The translations under genes and the position numbers were made by a program. Shown here in pieces: positions 44,451-53,528 of a stretch of DNA of 64,000 nucleotides (the first letter of the stretch is position 1; every line of letters starts with the position of its first letter). Where the stretch lies: assembly GCA_025210395.1 (NCBI GenBank), contig JAOARV010000065.1:1-64000 (forward strand). The letters run 5' to 3'. Source of the DNA: Marinisporobacter sp. (GTDB taxonomy: Bacteria; Bacillota; Clostridia; Peptostreptococcales; Thermotaleaceae). The notes below the pieces were generated by a model that saw nothing but the letters and a program-made list of their open reading frames with translations, was not told the DNA's origin and did no database searches.

Positions 44451-45101
44451 CTATATAAATCCATGCTTGCTTAAAAAATTCATATCAATATTGCTTTGGG
44501 CTGGGGTATTTTCTTTGAAGGCTAAAAGCTTTTCAACATATTTTCCAATCATATCGCATTCAAGATTGACCAATGTCCCAATATTTTTTGTTAAAAGGGT
44601 TGTAGCATCCTTTGTATGAGGGATGATAGAAACCTTAAAAATTTCATCATCTACATAAGCTACTGTTAAGCTGATGCCATCAATAGCGATAGAGCCTTTT
44701 TGAATAATATATTTTAAGATGGAGCTAGGGGCTTTTATAGATACCCATATGGCATTATCTTCTTTTTTGAACGCTTTAATGGTTCCTATACCATCTACAT
44801 GACCACTGACTAAGTGACCTCCTAAGCGGTCTCCTAGTCTTAAAGCACGCTCAAGATTTACCTTATCTCCTGGCTTTAGGCTATTTAGATTACTTTTTCT
44901 CATAGTTTCTGCCATTACATCTACAGAAAAAGTATCATTTGTAAAGCTTGTAACTGTAAGACATACACCGTTTGTTGCAATACTATCTCCTAAAGAAACT
45001 TTTTCTAAAACCTTTGTTGCTTTTATAAGAATTTTTGCTGATTTTGAACCCTTTAAGATGGATTCAATGATGCCGATTTCTTCTACAAGACCTGTAAACA
45101 T
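44451..45101 (-). CDS. ribE: riboflavin synthase alpha subunit
   Basis: A 216-residue enzyme with two lumazine-binding repeats (MFTGLVEEIG with NGVCLTV; and the second half with IDGISLTV), dismutating two lumazines to riboflavin. The ATG at 45101 follows AAAGGAGG and directly begins the canonical MFTGLVEE. It overlaps the ribD stop. Confidence 0.96.
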   Translation of the reverse strand: MFTGLVEEIGIIESILKGSKSAKILIKATKVLEKVSLGDSIATNGVCLTVTSFTNDTFSVDVMAETMRKSNLNSLKPGDKVNLERALRLGDRLGGHLVSGHVDGIGTIKAFKKEDNAIWVSIKAPSSILKYIIQKGSIAIDGISLTVAYVDDEIFKVSIIPHTKDATTLLTKNIGTLVNLECDMIGKYVEKLLAFKENTPAQSNIDMNFLSKHGFI

Positions 45102-45102
45102 G

Positions 45103-46203
45103 TTAAGCCTCCTTTCGCACATAGGCTTCGAGCATTAGATCTTCATGAATAGTAGATACTTTCATATCTTTTAACAAAATAGCGTTTTTTATATGAGAAA
45201 TGCCTTCTCCACCTATAGGGGTTTTCGCATTTATTCCACCAATTATTTTTGGTGCGATAAAAGAGATGATTTTATCGACTATATTTTCTTTTAATGCAGA
45301 ATAATTAAGGGTTGCGCCACCTTCTAATAAGATACTATCCATCTTTTGATTTCCTAAAGCTTTCATGAGGAAGGGCAAGTCTACCTTTCCATCCTTGAGA
45401 GGAGTTGTGATGATAGTCGCTCCTGTTTTTTCTATTTTTTTTAATTTTTCAGTTTCTATAAGTTCTGTTGTAGCAAGGATCGTTTTTGTATTTTTACAAT
45501 CTTTAAGTACATGAGCATCTAGTGGGATTTTGCCATGAGTATCTACGATAATTCTTGCTGGATTGATTCCCTGAATGTCTTCAAGTCTTGTTGTAAGGAA
45601 AGGGTCATCTGCAAGAATAGTACCTATTCCTACCATGATGCCAGATACTTGATGACGTAACCTATGAACGAGCTTTCTAGAGCTTTCATTGCTAATCCAT
45701 TTAGAATCTCCTGTATATGTTGCGATTTTTCCATCTAATGTCATGGCTGTTTTTAATATGCAAAAGGGTGATTGTGTTGTAATATACTTGATAAAAATTT
45801 CATTTAATTCTTTGGCTTCTTTTTCTAAAACTCCTGTGATGACTTCTATACCATTATTTTTTATGATTTCTATTCCTTTTCCAGATACTAAAGGATTAGG
45901 ATCCTTCATGGCAATAACAACTTTTTTGATGCCCTTTTCTACAATGGCATGAGCACAAGGTGGAGTTTTGCCATAATGAGAACAAGGTTCTAATGTGACA
46001 TACATAGTAGCGCCACGTACATCCTCAGTTGCATGATTGAAAGCGTTGATTTCTGCATGAGGACCTCCGTAAACTTTATGATAACCTTCTCCAATGATTT
46101 TCTTATTCTTTACGATCACTGCACCCACTAAAGGATTAGGATTTGTATAGCCCATTCCTTTTTTTGCAAGTAAGAGTGCTCTTTGCATATATTTTATATC
46201 CAC
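45103..46203 (-). CDS. ribD: bifunctional riboflavin deaminase/reductase RibD
   Basis: A 366-residue fusion. The deaminase domain has the zinc motif HAEINAF and EPCSHYGKTPPCAHAI; the reductase half has TLDGKIATYTGDSKWISNE and DDPFLTTRL. The start is uncertain: GGAG abuts the ATG at 46212 with no spacing but sits nine bases before the GTG at 46203, which also gives the usual VDIKYMQRAL start. The longer frame from 46257 would translate the dispersed repeat and is rejected. First gene of the rib operon. Confidence 0.93.
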   Translation of the reverse strand: MDIKYMQRALLLAKKGMGYTNPNPLVGAVIVKNKKIIGEGYHKVYGGPHAEINAFNHATEDVRGATMYVTLEPCSHYGKTPPCAHAIVEKGIKKVVIAMKDPNPLVSGKGIEIIKNNGIEVITGVLEKEAKELNEIFIKYITTQSPFCILKTAMTLDGKIATYTGDSKWISNESSRKLVHRLRHQVSGIMVGIGTILADDPFLTTRLEDIQGINPARIIVDTHGKIPLDAHVLKDCKNTKTILATTELIETEKLKKIEKTGATIITTPLKDGKVDLPFLMKALGNQKMDSILLEGGATLNYSALKENIVDKIISFIAPKIIGGINAKTPIGGEGISHIKNAILLKDMKVSTIHEDLMLEAYVRKEA

Positions 46204-46225
46204 ATTGTTCATCTCCAATTTGGGT

Positions 46226-46307
46226 AAAATTCGCATTATACTATGGCACATGCTCATCTCGCCAACGAAATCTCAAAATTAAATTTTGAAATTTCCGTTG
46301 CTCAAAG
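46226..46307 (-). repeat. dispersed structured repeat, copy 1
   Basis: On the minus strand: CTTTGAG, a hairpin (CAACGGAAATTTC, 13-base loop, GAGATTTCGTTG; plus 46288-46300 and 46263-46274), then GCGAGATGAGCATGTGCC, ATAGTATAATGCGAATTTT. The flanks match copy 2 at 49277-49359 while the hairpin arms differ but still pair. It lies between the FMN-riboswitch terminator and ribD. Confidence 0.65.
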
Positions 46308-46376
46308 TTTCCTAGATAATTATTTTTTATAAGAGTTAAATATAGTTTTGAAATTTTATAATTTTCTACAAAGTAA

Positions 46377-46412
46377 AATAAAAGCCCTGAAAATAGTATT
46401 TTCAGGGCTTTT
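46377..46412 (-). terminator. terminator controlled by the FMN riboswitch
   Basis: On the minus strand AAAAGCCCTGAAAAT pairs with ATTTTCAGGGCTTTT (plus 46380-46394 and 46398-46412), followed by TATTTTA. Confidence 0.85.
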
Positions 46413-46470
46413 GAATTCTATGTTATAATACGCTAAAAAATTAGACATATTTATAATACGACACTACTTT

Positions 46471-46582
46471 GATCTTCTACCATCCAGACTTTACTGTCGG
46501 TCTTGGAATTTCACCAAGTCAACCACTTTTGTGGTTCGCGGACTATACCGCCGGTCGGGAATTTCACCCTGCCCCGAAGATG
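46471..46582 (-). promoter_or_regulatory. FMN riboswitch (RFN element)
   Basis: The minus strand carries CTTCGGGGCAGGGTGAAATT, CCCGACCGGCGGTATAGTCC, GCGAACCAC, TTGACTTGGTGAAATTCC, AAGACCGACAGTAAAGTCTG and GATGGTAGAAGATC, the conserved blocks of the RFN element. It represses the rib operon when FMN is abundant. Confidence 0.97.
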
Positions 46583-46600
46583 CTATGCAATTTTAAACAT

Positions 46601-46629
46601 ATAGTAGCATGTTTTTTTTTATCTGTCAA
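46601..46629 (-). promoter_or_regulatory. rib operon promoter
   Basis: Minus-strand TTGACA (plus 46624-46629), 17 bases, TACTAT (plus 46601-46606), just upstream of the FMN aptamer. Confidence 0.7.
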
Positions 46630-46730
46630 TATATAAAAATTAAAGAATAAGGAAATGATTGAAACAGAATAATAGCTGTATATATAAAAAAAGAATATTT
46701 AGAAAAAACGGAAAACGTTCAAAAACCATA

Positions 46731-46961
46731 TTGAAATATGATGAATATAGTGATATACTGTCCGTAAAAGACGGTCAAATTTTAAGAAGTTTATGGATGC
46801 TTTATCCTTTAAAACTTATTGAAAAAATTGCATAAATGTGCATTTGAGTATTGGTAAAGACTACTTAAGAAAAAAATATGCTTTTTATAATTATCTGTTA
46901 ACAAGATACAGGTGTGCGTGAATCGAGGGCAAAAAAGAAAAATGTTTAGGAGGTATATTGT
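46731..46961 (+). promoter_or_regulatory. kbl-tdh promoter and long leader
   Basis: TTGAAA (46731-46736), 17 bases, TATACT (46754-46759). The transcript would have a leader of nearly 200 bases before kbl. It contains a hairpin (AAGTTTATGGAT with ATCCTTTAAAACTT, about 46788-46820). No known riboswitch signature was recognised. Confidence 0.55.
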
Positions 46962-48152
46962 ATGGCAAGTAAAAATTTAGAGAAATTCTTAAAGGAAAAT
47001 TTGGAAGATTTGAAAAACAGAGGGTTGTACAATGTGATTGATCCCTTACAAGGAGCAAATGGAGCTATTATAAAAATTTCAGGAAAAGAATTGATCAACC
47101 TTTCCTCCAATAATTATTTAGGATTAGCTACAAATAAAAGATTAGTTGAAGCATCTGTGAAAGCAACTGAGAAATATGGAGCAGGAGCAGGCGCTGTTAG
47201 AACTATTAATGGAACATTAGATATTCACATTGAGCTAGAAGAGAAATTAGCAGCCTTTAAGCATACAGAAGGGGCAATCGCTTTCCAATCAGGATTTAAT
47301 TGTAATATGGGTGCCATTGGTGCAGTAATGGATAAAAATGATGCTATTTTATCGGATGAATTAAATCATGCATCTATCATTGACGGCTGTAGATTATCAA
47401 GAGCAAAAATTATTCGATACAAGCATTCAGATATGGATGATTTAAGAAGAGTTGCAAAAGAGGCGAAGGAATCAGGACAATATAATAAAATCATGGTCAT
47501 TACAGATGGGGTATTCTCAATGGATGGAGATATTGCCAAATTACCTGAGATCATAGAAATTGCTGAGGAGTTTGATTTGATTACTTATGTAGATGATGCT
47601 CATGGTTCAGGCGTATTAGGAAAAGGTGCAGGAACAGTAAAGCATTTTGGACTATCTGATAAGGTTGATTTTCAAATAGGAACTTTATCAAAGGCAATAG
47701 GCGTTGTTGGTGGTTATGTTGCAGGGAAAAAGGATTTGATTGATTGGTTAAAGGTAAGAGCTAGACCTTTCTTATTTTCAACTTCTTTAACACCAGGAGC
47801 AGCGGCTGCATGTATTGAAGCTATCAATATATTGACAGAAAGCACAGAGCTTCACGATAGATTATGGGAAAATGGAAATTATCTAAAAAAAGGCTTAAAG
47901 GAATTGGGCTTTGATATTGGAGAAAGTGAAACGCCAATTACACCATGTATCATAGGAGATGAAACAAAAACGCAACAATTTAGTAAAAGACTGAATGAAG
48001 AAGGGGTATATGCAAAATCTATCGTATTCCCAACGGTTCCAAGAGGAACTGGAAGAGTTAGAAATATGCCAACAGCAGGACATACAAAGGAAATGCTAGA
48101 TAAAGCTTTAGCAATATATGAAAAGGTTGGAAAGGAAATGGGAATTATTTAA
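46962..48152 (+). CDS. kbl: glycine C-acetyltransferase (2-amino-3-ketobutyrate CoA ligase)
   Basis: A 396-residue PLP enzyme of the alpha-oxoamine synthase family, cleaving 2-amino-3-oxobutanoate with CoA to glycine and acetyl-CoA. Family motifs: [51 protein letters not shown] and the PLP lysine in [17 protein letters not shown] precedes the ATG. It forms an operon with tdh, consistent with threonine degradation. Confidence 0.93.
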   Translation: MASKNLEKFLKENLEDLKNRGLYNVIDPLQGANGAIIKISGKELINLSSNNYLGLATNKRLVEASVKATEKYGAGAGAVRTINGTLDIHIELEEKLAAFKHTEGAIAFQSGFNCNMGAIGAVMDKNDAILSDELNHASIIDGCRLSRAKIIRYKHSDMDDLRRVAKEAKESGQYNKIMVITDGVFSMDGDIAKLPEIIEIAEEFDLITYVDDAHGSGVLGKGAGTVKHFGLSDKVDFQIGTLSKAIGVVGGYVAGKKDLIDWLKVRARPFLFSTSLTPGAAAACIEAINILTESTELHDRLWENGNYLKKGLKELGFDIGESETPITPCIIGDETKTQQFSKRLNEEGVYAKSIVFPTVPRGTGRVRNMPTAGHTKEMLDKALAIYEKVGKEMGII

Positions 48153-48202
48153 GGGCTAGATCAACTTTCTAAATGGATGATAATAATTTGGAGGTATATT
48201 GA

Positions 48203-49183
48203 ATGAAGAAAATATTTGTTACAGGTGCATTAGGGCAGATTGGTTCAGAACTAGTAATGAAAATGAGAGAAGTATATGGAAATGATCAGGTAGTAGCAAC
48301 AGATATAAAATGCCCAAAGGAGCATGAGGTTGTGGGGTCAGGACCTTTTGAAATATTAGATGTAACAGATGCAAAGAAAATGCATGAAATTGCAAAAAAA
48401 TATGAAGTAGATACGATTATTCATTTAGCTGCACTTTTATCAGCAACAGCAGAAAAAAATCCTGTATTTGCTTGGAATATTAACATGGGAGGTCTTGTGA
48501 ATGCATTAGAAGTAGCGAGAGATCTTCATTGCCAATTTTTCACTCCAAGTTCTATCGGTGCTTTTGGTCCATCAACGCCAACGGACAATACACCACAAGA
48601 TACCATTCAAAGACCAACAACTATGTATGGTGTCAATAAAGTTTCTGGAGAATTATTATGTGATTATTATTTCCATAAATTTGGTGTAGATACAAGAGGG
48701 GTTCGTTTCCCAGGGCTTATTTCATATGTAACACCTCCAGGGGGAGGGACGACAGATTATGCAGTAGATATTTATTATGAAGCATTAAAGAGAGGAGAAT
48801 ATACATCTTATATAGGAAAGGGAACGTATATGGATATGATGTATATGCCAGATGCTCTGAATGCAATCATTCAGTTAATGGAAGCAGATCCTTCAAAATT
48901 AAAGCATAGAAATGCCTTTAATATTACGGCTATGAGCTTTGAACCAGAACAAATTGCAGCTGAAATTAAAAAGCATATAAAGCATTTTAAAATGGATTAT
49001 GATGTAGACCCTATAAGACAGGCCATTGCTGATAGTTGGCCAAATTCAATTGATCCATCTGCTGCAAGAGAAGAATGGGGCTTTAAGGCAGAATACGATT
49101 TAGTTAAAATGACAGAAGATATGCTGAGTAAATTAGAGAAAAAAGGAATCAAGAATGATTCGGAAATAGTATGTGCAAAATAG
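48203..49183 (+). CDS. tdh: L-threonine 3-dehydrogenase, SDR (epimerase) type
   Basis: A 326-residue NAD-dependent enzyme of the extended SDR family. Rossmann motif [12 protein letters not shown] at the N-terminus, Tyr-x-x-x-Lys in [10 protein letters not shown], and [25 protein letters not shown] typical of SDR-type threonine dehydrogenases (not the zinc alcohol-dehydrogenase type). It oxidises threonine to 2-amino-3-oxobutanoate for Kbl. Starts 51 bases after kbl, with TTGGAGG. Confidence 0.92.
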   Translation: MKKIFVTGALGQIGSELVMKMREVYGNDQVVATDIKCPKEHEVVGSGPFEILDVTDAKKMHEIAKKYEVDTIIHLAALLSATAEKNPVFAWNINMGGLVNALEVARDLHCQFFTPSSIGAFGPSTPTDNTPQDTIQRPTTMYGVNKVSGELLCDYYFHKFGVDTRGVRFPGLISYVTPPGGGTTDYAVDIYYEALKRGEYTSYIGKGTYMDMMYMPDALNAIIQLMEADPSKLKHRNAFNITAMSFEPEQIAAEIKKHIKHFKMDYDVDPIRQAIADSWPNSIDPSAAREEWGFKAEYDLVKMTEDMLSKLEKKGIKNDSEIVCAK

Positions 49184-49211
49184 AGAATCCATTTTGGATT
49201 CTCTTTTTTAC
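49182..49211 (+). terminator. terminator after tdh
   Basis: AGAGAATCCA (49182-49191) pairs with TGGATTCTCT (49195-49204), then a T run. Confidence 0.85.
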
Positions 49212-49276
49212 TTTTTAAAAATCATAAAATTAAAAGCTGTAGATAACTTATGATTAAAAAATCAAATGTTTCACTA

Positions 49277-49359
49277 CTTTGAGTAAGTTTCATTACAAAA
49301 GAGTGGTTTTGTAATGAAACTTACGAGATGAGCATATGCGAGAGTGTAATGCGAATTTT
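49277..49359 (+). repeat. dispersed structured repeat, copy 2
   Basis: CTTTGAG, a perfect 13-bp hairpin (TAAGTTTCATTAC at 49284-49296 with GTAATGAAACTTA at 49311-49323, 14-base loop), then CGAGATGAGCATATGCGA and GAGTGTAATGCGAATTTT. It runs into the 3' end of the convergent acetyltransferase gene. See copy 1. Confidence 0.65.
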
Positions 49360-49360
49360 T

Positions 49361-50554
49361 TTAGAAAAATTCATTGATATAATTATTTTTACGGTAAAAG
49401 ATTCTAGATAGATTTTCACATATAGATGGATTGTAAATCTTTATTTTTTCTAAAAAAGCAGCTTGTTGAATATCTATTGCACCGAAGAAAAGCTGTGCAA
49501 GAACATGAATATCACAATATATATCCACTTGATCAAGTTCTACCTTTTGTACAGAAGCTTTTCCTTCTGAAATCTTTACTGTAAAAGAACCATCATTCCA
49601 AGGAGCATGAGGATCTTTTATGTTTATAGAAAATGAAAAATCAATATCCACTTCAAAACAGCTATGTTCTAGTGCTTTCTTAAAGTTGATGATTCGTCCA
49701 CACATAAATGGATAAATATTTACACGGTTTGTAGGGGCGGGCTGAATGGTATCTCTTAAAAATAAATGTGTAAGATCATTATAGGGAGTAGACCACTCAG
49801 TAGTAGTAGCTTGAGATTTATGACTATAGATAAAACTAAAGATCAACTTTTGTGCAGTATAATTTGTATAAGCTATTTCTTTTGCTGTGAATTTTCCGTT
49901 TTTAATAAAATAAAGGATATACCCAATAGGATTATTATTTTCATCCTTCAATAGACAAGCATGTCCTCCATAGTAAAGAAGGTCCTTTAAGATATAATCC
50001 CAATCTTTTTTATTTCTTTTTACATAGCCGTGATGGTTTTTAAGAAAAACTTCATACACCTGATTTAAGGCTTCAAAGTCTTTGTCTAGATTAATTTTAT
50101 AAAAGTCACCCTTCTTCTCTCCCTTAGAAAAATGGCCTACAATATCCATAGGAGTAGTATATTTAAGTTGACTATAGGATAATGCCCATCCATATCTACT
50201 ATAAAAGGTAGTGTCAAAGGGCATGAGGATAGAAATGTAATGATTTCGCCTATTCATTTCAGCTATTGCCTTTGGCAGTAAATCTTTCATGAGTCCTTTG
50301 TTTCTATACTCAGGAGAGGTAATGACACCTACCACGTAAGAGGTTTCAAAGGAAGAACCATTTAAATGAAGGGTATAAGGATTTAATTGTAAATAACTGA
50401 TCAATGTATCATCCTGGAAAATACCTATAGCGTTTTCTGGTTTAAAAACTTCTTCAAAATACCAGCTATAGAAGGGTTCGTCTGTTTCAAAAGCATATCC
50501 CCATAATTTTTTTGCATCAGGGGTATCTTCCTTTGTTAATAATCTTGTAATCAT
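49361..50554 (-). CDS. Eis-like GNAT N-acetyltransferase
   Basis: A 397-residue cytoplasmic protein. The first GNAT domain has the acetyl-CoA motif VVGVITSPEYRNKGLMKDLL (about 75-95), followed by a second GNAT-like domain and a C-terminal SCP2-like domain (about 295-397), the three-part Eis layout. Substrate unknown; relatives acetylate amines on antibiotics, peptides or proteins. The ATG at 50554 follows AAAGGGGATG. It begins 17 bases after the DUF2156 gene and is co-transcribed with it. Confidence 0.85.
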   Translation of the reverse strand: MITRLLTKEDTPDAKKLWGYAFETDEPFYSWYFEEVFKPENAIGIFQDDTLISYLQLNPYTLHLNGSSFETSYVVGVITSPEYRNKGLMKDLLPKAIAEMNRRNHYISILMPFDTTFYSRYGWALSYSQLKYTTPMDIVGHFSKGEKKGDFYKINLDKDFEALNQVYEVFLKNHHGYVKRNKKDWDYILKDLLYYGGHACLLKDENNNPIGYILYFIKNGKFTAKEIAYTNYTAQKLIFSFIYSHKSQATTTEWSTPYNDLTHLFLRDTIQPAPTNRVNIYPFMCGRIINFKKALEHSCFEVDIDFSFSINIKDPHAPWNDGSFTVKISEGKASVQKVELDQVDIYCDIHVLAQLFFGAIDIQQAAFLEKIKIYNPSICENLSRIFYRKNNYINEFF

Positions 50555-50571
50555 TTTTTCATCCCCTTTAT

Positions 50572-51489
50572 TCAAGTAAAAGTTACATCATATTTTTCAA
50601 TCATTTTTATAGGACGATAGGACTCTTTTGCCTTTCTTAAGTTTGGAAGACCCATATCCTCTTCTCGATTTACATATTTTACGTCTGTACAGGAATGGCT
50701 ACAGAACTGTTGATTAATAGCTTGATAAAGACCTCTAAATTTTGTATTTGCCTTTTCAATATGAACAACCATTGTTTCTTCATCAAGCTTTGCTCCTAAA
50801 GTAAAGGCCTCAACTTGATCATTGATTAAAATAGCACCGCCATAAGCACCTAATCCCTTCATGTTTTTTAAGGCTTCATAAACTGCTGTTTGTTCTAAAT
50901 CAATCAAATGGGATTCTAATGGATTATAATCCTTTGATTCTAAAAGACGTATATTTAACCCAAGGCAATCTTCGATTAATTCCTCTGTCAAGGGAACGTA
51001 TTTATGAGGCGTATTTCTCATGAAGGAATTAAAATGATTTTTCTTAGAGTGAAGCTTTCTTCCCTTTAATTCGATTAAATTTTCTGACAAATAAACATAA
51101 TCAAAATTTGCAGAATCAGGAGTAAAATCGAATTTAGGGTGAGCTTTTTTAAAAGTTTCAATCATATGGTCTGGAAGTAATTTTATATTGAAAGGATGGT
51201 TTATTTCTTTAAATCTATTTTTTATTTCATTAATAGCTAAAGATAGCTTATGAATGTCATATTCTTTAACTGCTAATGGAGGAAGAACGAAGTATTCTTT
51301 AGTTTTTATATTTAGATGATTGATTCCTGAAATACATAAAAAGTCATGAATGATTTCATATTTAAATTCATTCAGCTGTCTCCACATAAAAAGACTTGTA
51401 AAGGTTAGTCCTGAAGTTTTATAAGGATAACTACAGATGTATTTTTCAAATAAAGGTTGATCTTTTAGTGTAATATTGTTCTTAAACAT
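50572..51489 (-). CDS. DUF2156 protein, aminoacyl-lipid-transferase-like
   Basis: A 305-residue protein of the DUF2156 group, related to the soluble C-terminal half of MprF-type phosphatidylglycerol lysyltransferase (double GNAT fold). Motifs include TSLFMWRQLNEF, LKGRKLHSKKNHFNSFMR and VKYVNREEDMGLPNLRKAKESYRP. No membrane segments are present. The ATG at 51489 has AAAGGAG six bases upstream. An aminoacyl-tRNA-dependent or acyl-transfer role is likely from the family but not certain. Confidence 0.85.
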   Translation of the reverse strand: MFKNNITLKDQPLFEKYICSYPYKTSGLTFTSLFMWRQLNEFKYEIIHDFLCISGINHLNIKTKEYFVLPPLAVKEYDIHKLSLAINEIKNRFKEINHPFNIKLLPDHMIETFKKAHPKFDFTPDSANFDYVYLSENLIELKGRKLHSKKNHFNSFMRNTPHKYVPLTEELIEDCLGLNIRLLESKDYNPLESHLIDLEQTAVYEALKNMKGLGAYGGAILINDQVEAFTLGAKLDEETMVVHIEKANTKFRGLYQAINQQFCSHSCTDVKYVNREEDMGLPNLRKAKESYRPIKMIEKYDVTFT

Positions 51490-51610
51490 AGGCATCTCCT
51501 TTGGATTTTTTCATACTTTTCCTATATACCCTAACATATTTTATTTTAATCAAGAATAGAACTCGATAGTCTACATTCTAATAGAATCATTATTTTTGTC
51601 AAGGAGAGGA

Positions 51611-51645
51611 AAATAAAAAAGAGCTATACATCATGTGTATAGCTC
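51611..51645 (-). terminator. terminator of the symporter gene
   Basis: Minus-strand GAGCTATACA / TGTATAGCTC (plus 51621-51630, 51636-51645) followed by a U run (plus 51611-51620). Confidence 0.85.
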
Positions 51646-51651
51646 TCTAAT

Positions 51652-53022
51652 TTAAGCCACTCTTTTATTCAATTGTTTTTCATCTTCTAATTCTTTGAAG
51701 TATAATTTTGTTTCTGTCACAATGACACTACTTAATCCAATTAAACCTATAAGGTTTGGAATAGCCATCAATCCATTGACAATATCAGCTAAAATCCAAA
51801 TGGTATCTAATTTTAGGAAAGCTCCTACTGCAACTAATAATATATAAGTATATTTAAAAGGTTTAATTCCTTTTACTCCAAATAGATATTCTGTACATCT
51901 TTCGCCATAATAGTTCCAGCCTAAGATTGTTGTAAAAGCAAAGAACATAAGTCCTATGGTAACGATCAATTGTCCTATTCCAGGAAGTGCCTGACTAAAT
52001 GCTGCATTAGTCATAGCCGCTCCTTCTAAATCTCCGTGCCATGCACCTGTTAAGATCAATACAAGTCCAGTCATAGTACATACTACGATGGTATCAAAGA
52101 ATGTACCTGTCATAGAGATCAGACCTTGACGAACACATGATTTTGTCTTTGCAGCAGCTGCTGCAATGGGTGCACTACCAAGTCCTGATTCGTTGGAAAA
52201 AACTCCTCTAGCAACACCATTTCGAATAGCCATCATAACGGTTGCTCCTAAAAAGCCTCCTGCTGCAGCTGTAGGGGAAAAGGCACTTTTGATGATGAGT
52301 GAAATAGTGCTTGGAACTAAATCCATATTCATAAAAAGAATGATTACAGAACCGATAATATAGAAGATGGCCATAAAAGGAACTAAAAGCTCAGCAACTT
52401 TAGAAATACTCTTAATACCCCCTAGTGTTACAAGGGCTACTAATAGGGTAAGAATAATAGAAGTAACGATAATCGGAAGTCCTAGAGTTATTTTTGCAGC
52501 GTTTGCAATAGCATTTACCTGTGGGAAAGTACCGATACCAAAGAATGCTACACCAATACCAAAGATTGCAAACATTTTTGCAAGAAATTTATTGCCTAAT
52601 CCTTTTTCAAGATAATACATAGGTCCTCCAGACATTTGACCATTATCATCTACAACTCTGTATTTTACAGCTAAAAGCCCTTCACCATATTTTGTTGCCA
52701 TACCAAAGAATGCTGCTATCCACATCCAAAAGAGTGCACCAGGCCCTCCAGCTTTGAGTGCAGTTGCAACCCCTACAATATTACCAGTACCAATGGTTGC
52801 GGCTAATGCTGTGCAAAGGGCAGCAAAGCTAGATACGTCTCCTTCGGCAGAACTTTCTGTATTTTTTGAGAATAGATATTTTAATGCTAAAGGTAATTTC
52901 AATACTTGAAGTAGTCCAAGTCTGATGGTTAGATAGATTCCTGTACCAACTAGTAGGATCAATAAAGGTGGACCCCATACAAAAGAATCCAATTGATTTA
53001 AAAATGATGTTAATTTTTCCAT
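51652..53022 (-). CDS. alanine/glycine:cation symporter (AGCS family)
   Basis: A 456-residue sodium-coupled amino-acid transporter with about 11 membrane helices. Family motifs: FAALCTALAATIGTGNIVGVATAL, GGPGALFWMWIAAFFGMATKYGEGLLA and RGVFSNESGLGSAPIAAAAA. The tandem glycine riboswitch upstream points to glycine as the relevant substrate, for uptake or export. AGGAAGG precedes the ATG. Confidence 0.95.
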   Translation of the reverse strand: MEKLTSFLNQLDSFVWGPPLLILLVGTGIYLTIRLGLLQVLKLPLALKYLFSKNTESSAEGDVSSFAALCTALAATIGTGNIVGVATALKAGGPGALFWMWIAAFFGMATKYGEGLLAVKYRVVDDNGQMSGGPMYYLEKGLGNKFLAKMFAIFGIGVAFFGIGTFPQVNAIANAAKITLGLPIIVTSIILTLLVALVTLGGIKSISKVAELLVPFMAIFYIIGSVIILFMNMDLVPSTISLIIKSAFSPTAAAGGFLGATVMMAIRNGVARGVFSNESGLGSAPIAAAAAKTKSCVRQGLISMTGTFFDTIVVCTMTGLVLILTGAWHGDLEGAAMTNAAFSQALPGIGQLIVTIGLMFFAFTTILGWNYYGERCTEYLFGVKGIKPFKYTYILLVAVGAFLKLDTIWILADIVNGLMAIPNLIGLIGLSSVIVTETKLYFKELEDEKQLNKRVA

Positions 53023-53100
53023 AATTTCCTTCCTCCTTGTTTGTTGTTTTAAAATGCAAAGGGAAGGCTTTTTTTATAATCTGAAATAACAATAGATTAT

Positions 53101-53135
53101 AAAAAAGCCAAATCAAATGAAAAAAATGATTTGGC
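53101..53135 (-). terminator. terminator controlled by the glycine riboswitch
   Basis: Minus-strand GCCAAATCAT and ATTTGATTTGGC (plus 53107-53118 and 53126-53135) form a stem followed by TTTTTTAT. Confidence 0.85.
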
Positions 53136-53156
53136 CTCTAGAAAACATACTTACTC

Positions 53157-53316
53157 TGTCCCTTTTACCTGAGAGTTTCACCTATAAAAAAATAGGCTTG
53201 CTCCTTCGGCGCTCATACTGAGTCTCTCCAGAGGCTCGTCCAATAATGGTCCCATTTACCTGAAAGAGTTACTTCTTCGGTGGATCAAATTGATCTCTCT
53301 CCCATTATCTTCATCC
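53157..53316 (-). promoter_or_regulatory. tandem glycine riboswitch
   Basis: Two aptamers on the minus strand. First (plus about 53316-53240): GGGAGAGAG, CACCGAAGAAG, AACTCTTTCAGGTAAATGGGA. Second (plus about 53234-53157): CTCTGGAGAGACT, GCGCCGAAGGAGCAAG, AAACTCTCAGGTAAAAGGG. Both carry the GGAGAG / CCGAAG / CTCxCAGGTAAA signature, linked by a short spacer. Confidence 0.96.
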
Positions 53317-53363
53317 GAAAATATTCACTTGATAAAAAATTTGCAGTGGAACTGCTTGATAAG

Positions 53364-53392
53364 ATAGTACCATTGAATGGAAAATAAGACAA
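53364..53392 (-). promoter_or_regulatory. probable promoter of the symporter transcript
   Basis: Minus-strand TTGTCT (plus 53387-53392), 17 bases, TACTAT (plus 53364-53369), about 50 bases before the glycine aptamers. Confidence 0.45.
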
Positions 53393-53528
53393 TACTTTAG
53401 AGAAAAGTTGTAAAATTCTAACAATTCAAAGTAAATAAAGAAAAATCATGTTAGTCCTTTGCCAGAACTTAGGTGTTTGATATAATGAAATAGAAAATTC
53501 TTTCAATTAGATTCTAATAAATGAGGGT

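Noticed and set aside
46204..46257. N-terminal extension of RibD (start at 46257)
   Set aside because: These codons belong to the dispersed repeat, and a ribosome binding site plus the family-typical start lie downstream.
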